DNA of 6,162 nt, taken from the NCBI GenBank assembly GCA_001604265.1, contig LVBC01000184.1, positions 1 through 6,162 of the forward strand, read 5' to 3'. The position numbers and the translations under genes are program-made. This document shows, piece after piece, positions 6,004 to 6,162 of the stretch (its first letter is position 1; the number at the start of each line of letters is the position of its first letter). This DNA is from Spirochaetales bacterium Spiro_01. Its GTDB lineage: Bacteria > Spirochaetota > Spirochaetia > Sphaerochaetales > Sphaerochaetaceae. The notes under the pieces were generated by a model. The model had not been told where the DNA came from. It did no database searches and saw only the letters and a program-made list of their open reading frames with translations.

Positions 6004-6015
6004 TTTGTATACAAA
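6004..6015. promoter_or_regulatory. Perfect palindrome TTTGTATACAAA, probable operator for the kinase-pdxA2 unit
   Basis: This 12-base perfect palindrome lies about 100 bases before the kinase start. The GT-AC core with flanking T/A resembles operators of GntR-family (FadR-type) regulators, which commonly control sugar-acid catabolism. A poor -35-like element (TATTCT) and a TATATA -10-like element on the - strand would bracket it, but I cannot define the promoter confidently. No regulator gene is in the window. Confidence 0.45.
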
Positions 6016-6095
6016 AAAGAATATTTGGATAAATTTTCGCAAAATCTACTTGAATTAAAAAAACGAAGTGAGTATCGTATCCAAGGTACGAAAAA

Positions 6096-6112
6096 TTGAT
6101 TGAGCAAATCAA
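6096..6112 (-). terminator. Weak hairpin with T-run, possible terminator of a gene to the right
   Basis: TTGATT (6096-6101) and AATCAA (6107-6112) flank a five-base loop. On the - strand the stem is followed by TTTTT once the last pair is passed. The stem is only six AT-rich pairs, so a functional terminator is doubtful. Confidence 0.2.
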
Positions 6113-6133
6113 AAAAAGTACTGCCTAAGATTA

Positions 6134-6162
6134 TTGACACAAGTCATGGTTGATGGTAATTT
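6134..6162 (+). promoter_or_regulatory. Possible outward promoter at the right edge
   Basis: A perfect -35 consensus TTGACA (6134-6139) is followed after 17 bases by TAATTT (6157-6162), a poor -10 matching three of six bases at the window end. It may drive a divergent gene beyond the window, such as a regulator, but the evidence is one good hexamer. Confidence 0.25.

Noticed and set aside
5905..6140. Short - strand open frames in the AT-rich region upstream of the kinase
   Set aside because: They are Phe/Cys/Ile-rich low-complexity translations overlapping palindromes and repeats, without ribosome-binding sites, so the region reads as regulatory spacer.
1..6162. Mobile element, CRISPR, tRNA or riboswitch signals
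   Set aside because: No transposase or integrase frames, terminal repeats, spaced identical repeats, tRNA-like folds or long conserved leaders were visible.

Overview
The window holds five protein-coding genes in two opposing blocks, and it reads like a catabolic locus for sugar acids. The left block runs on the + strand: a KdgT-family permease (89-1123), a LarA-family nickel-dependent hydroxyacid racemase/epimerase (1243-2517), and an unfamiliar membrane protein with a zinc-ribbon-like segment and a degenerate Nudix box (2585-3490). The right block runs on the - strand: a DUF1537 four-carbon acid-sugar kinase (5904-4615) followed after 1 bp by a PdxA2-type 4-phosphotetronate dehydrogenase (4613-3540). 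The two blocks converge on a hairpin at about 3498-3523 that can terminate both.

The most coherent biochemical reading is this. KdgT imports an aldonate-type acid. The LarA homologue inverts the alpha (C2) hydroxyl. The kinase phosphorylates a four-carbon acid at O4. PdxA2 then oxidises and decarboxylates the product to dihydroxyacetone phosphate and CO2. The kinase/PdxA2 half is an established D-threonate/D-erythronate-type pathway. The idea that the LarA protein is a tetronate C2 epimerase (D-erythronate and D-threonate differ only at C2), and that KdgT carries tetronates, is my inference from gene neighbourhood. The LarA protein keeps every cofactor and catalytic residue I can align from memory to lactate racemase, so it is probably an active pincer-nickel enzyme. 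The genes making its cofactor (larB, larC, larE) are not in the window.

Regulatory layout: kdgT and larA each have a recognisable sigma-70-type promoter with the same -10 (TAGAAT), and a strong intrinsic terminator separates them. A second terminator follows larA, and the membrane/Nudix gene starts only 14 bases beyond it. The AT-rich region upstream of the kinase (about 5905-6162) contains a perfect TTTGTATACAAA palindrome, three GCATAT repeats at roughly helical spacing, and a possible outward promoter at the right edge. The larA start region carries a related TGTAT-AA-ATACA inverted repeat.

Organism: moderate GC in genes, AT-rich spacers, strong AGGAG ribosome-binding sites, classic hairpin-plus-T-run terminators and heavy use of AGA/AGG for arginine suggest an anaerobic, possibly host-associated bacterium, for example in Bacillota or Spirochaetota. 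I cannot place it more precisely from the sequence alone. I saw no RNA genes, CRISPR arrays, insertion sequences or signs of recent mobility.
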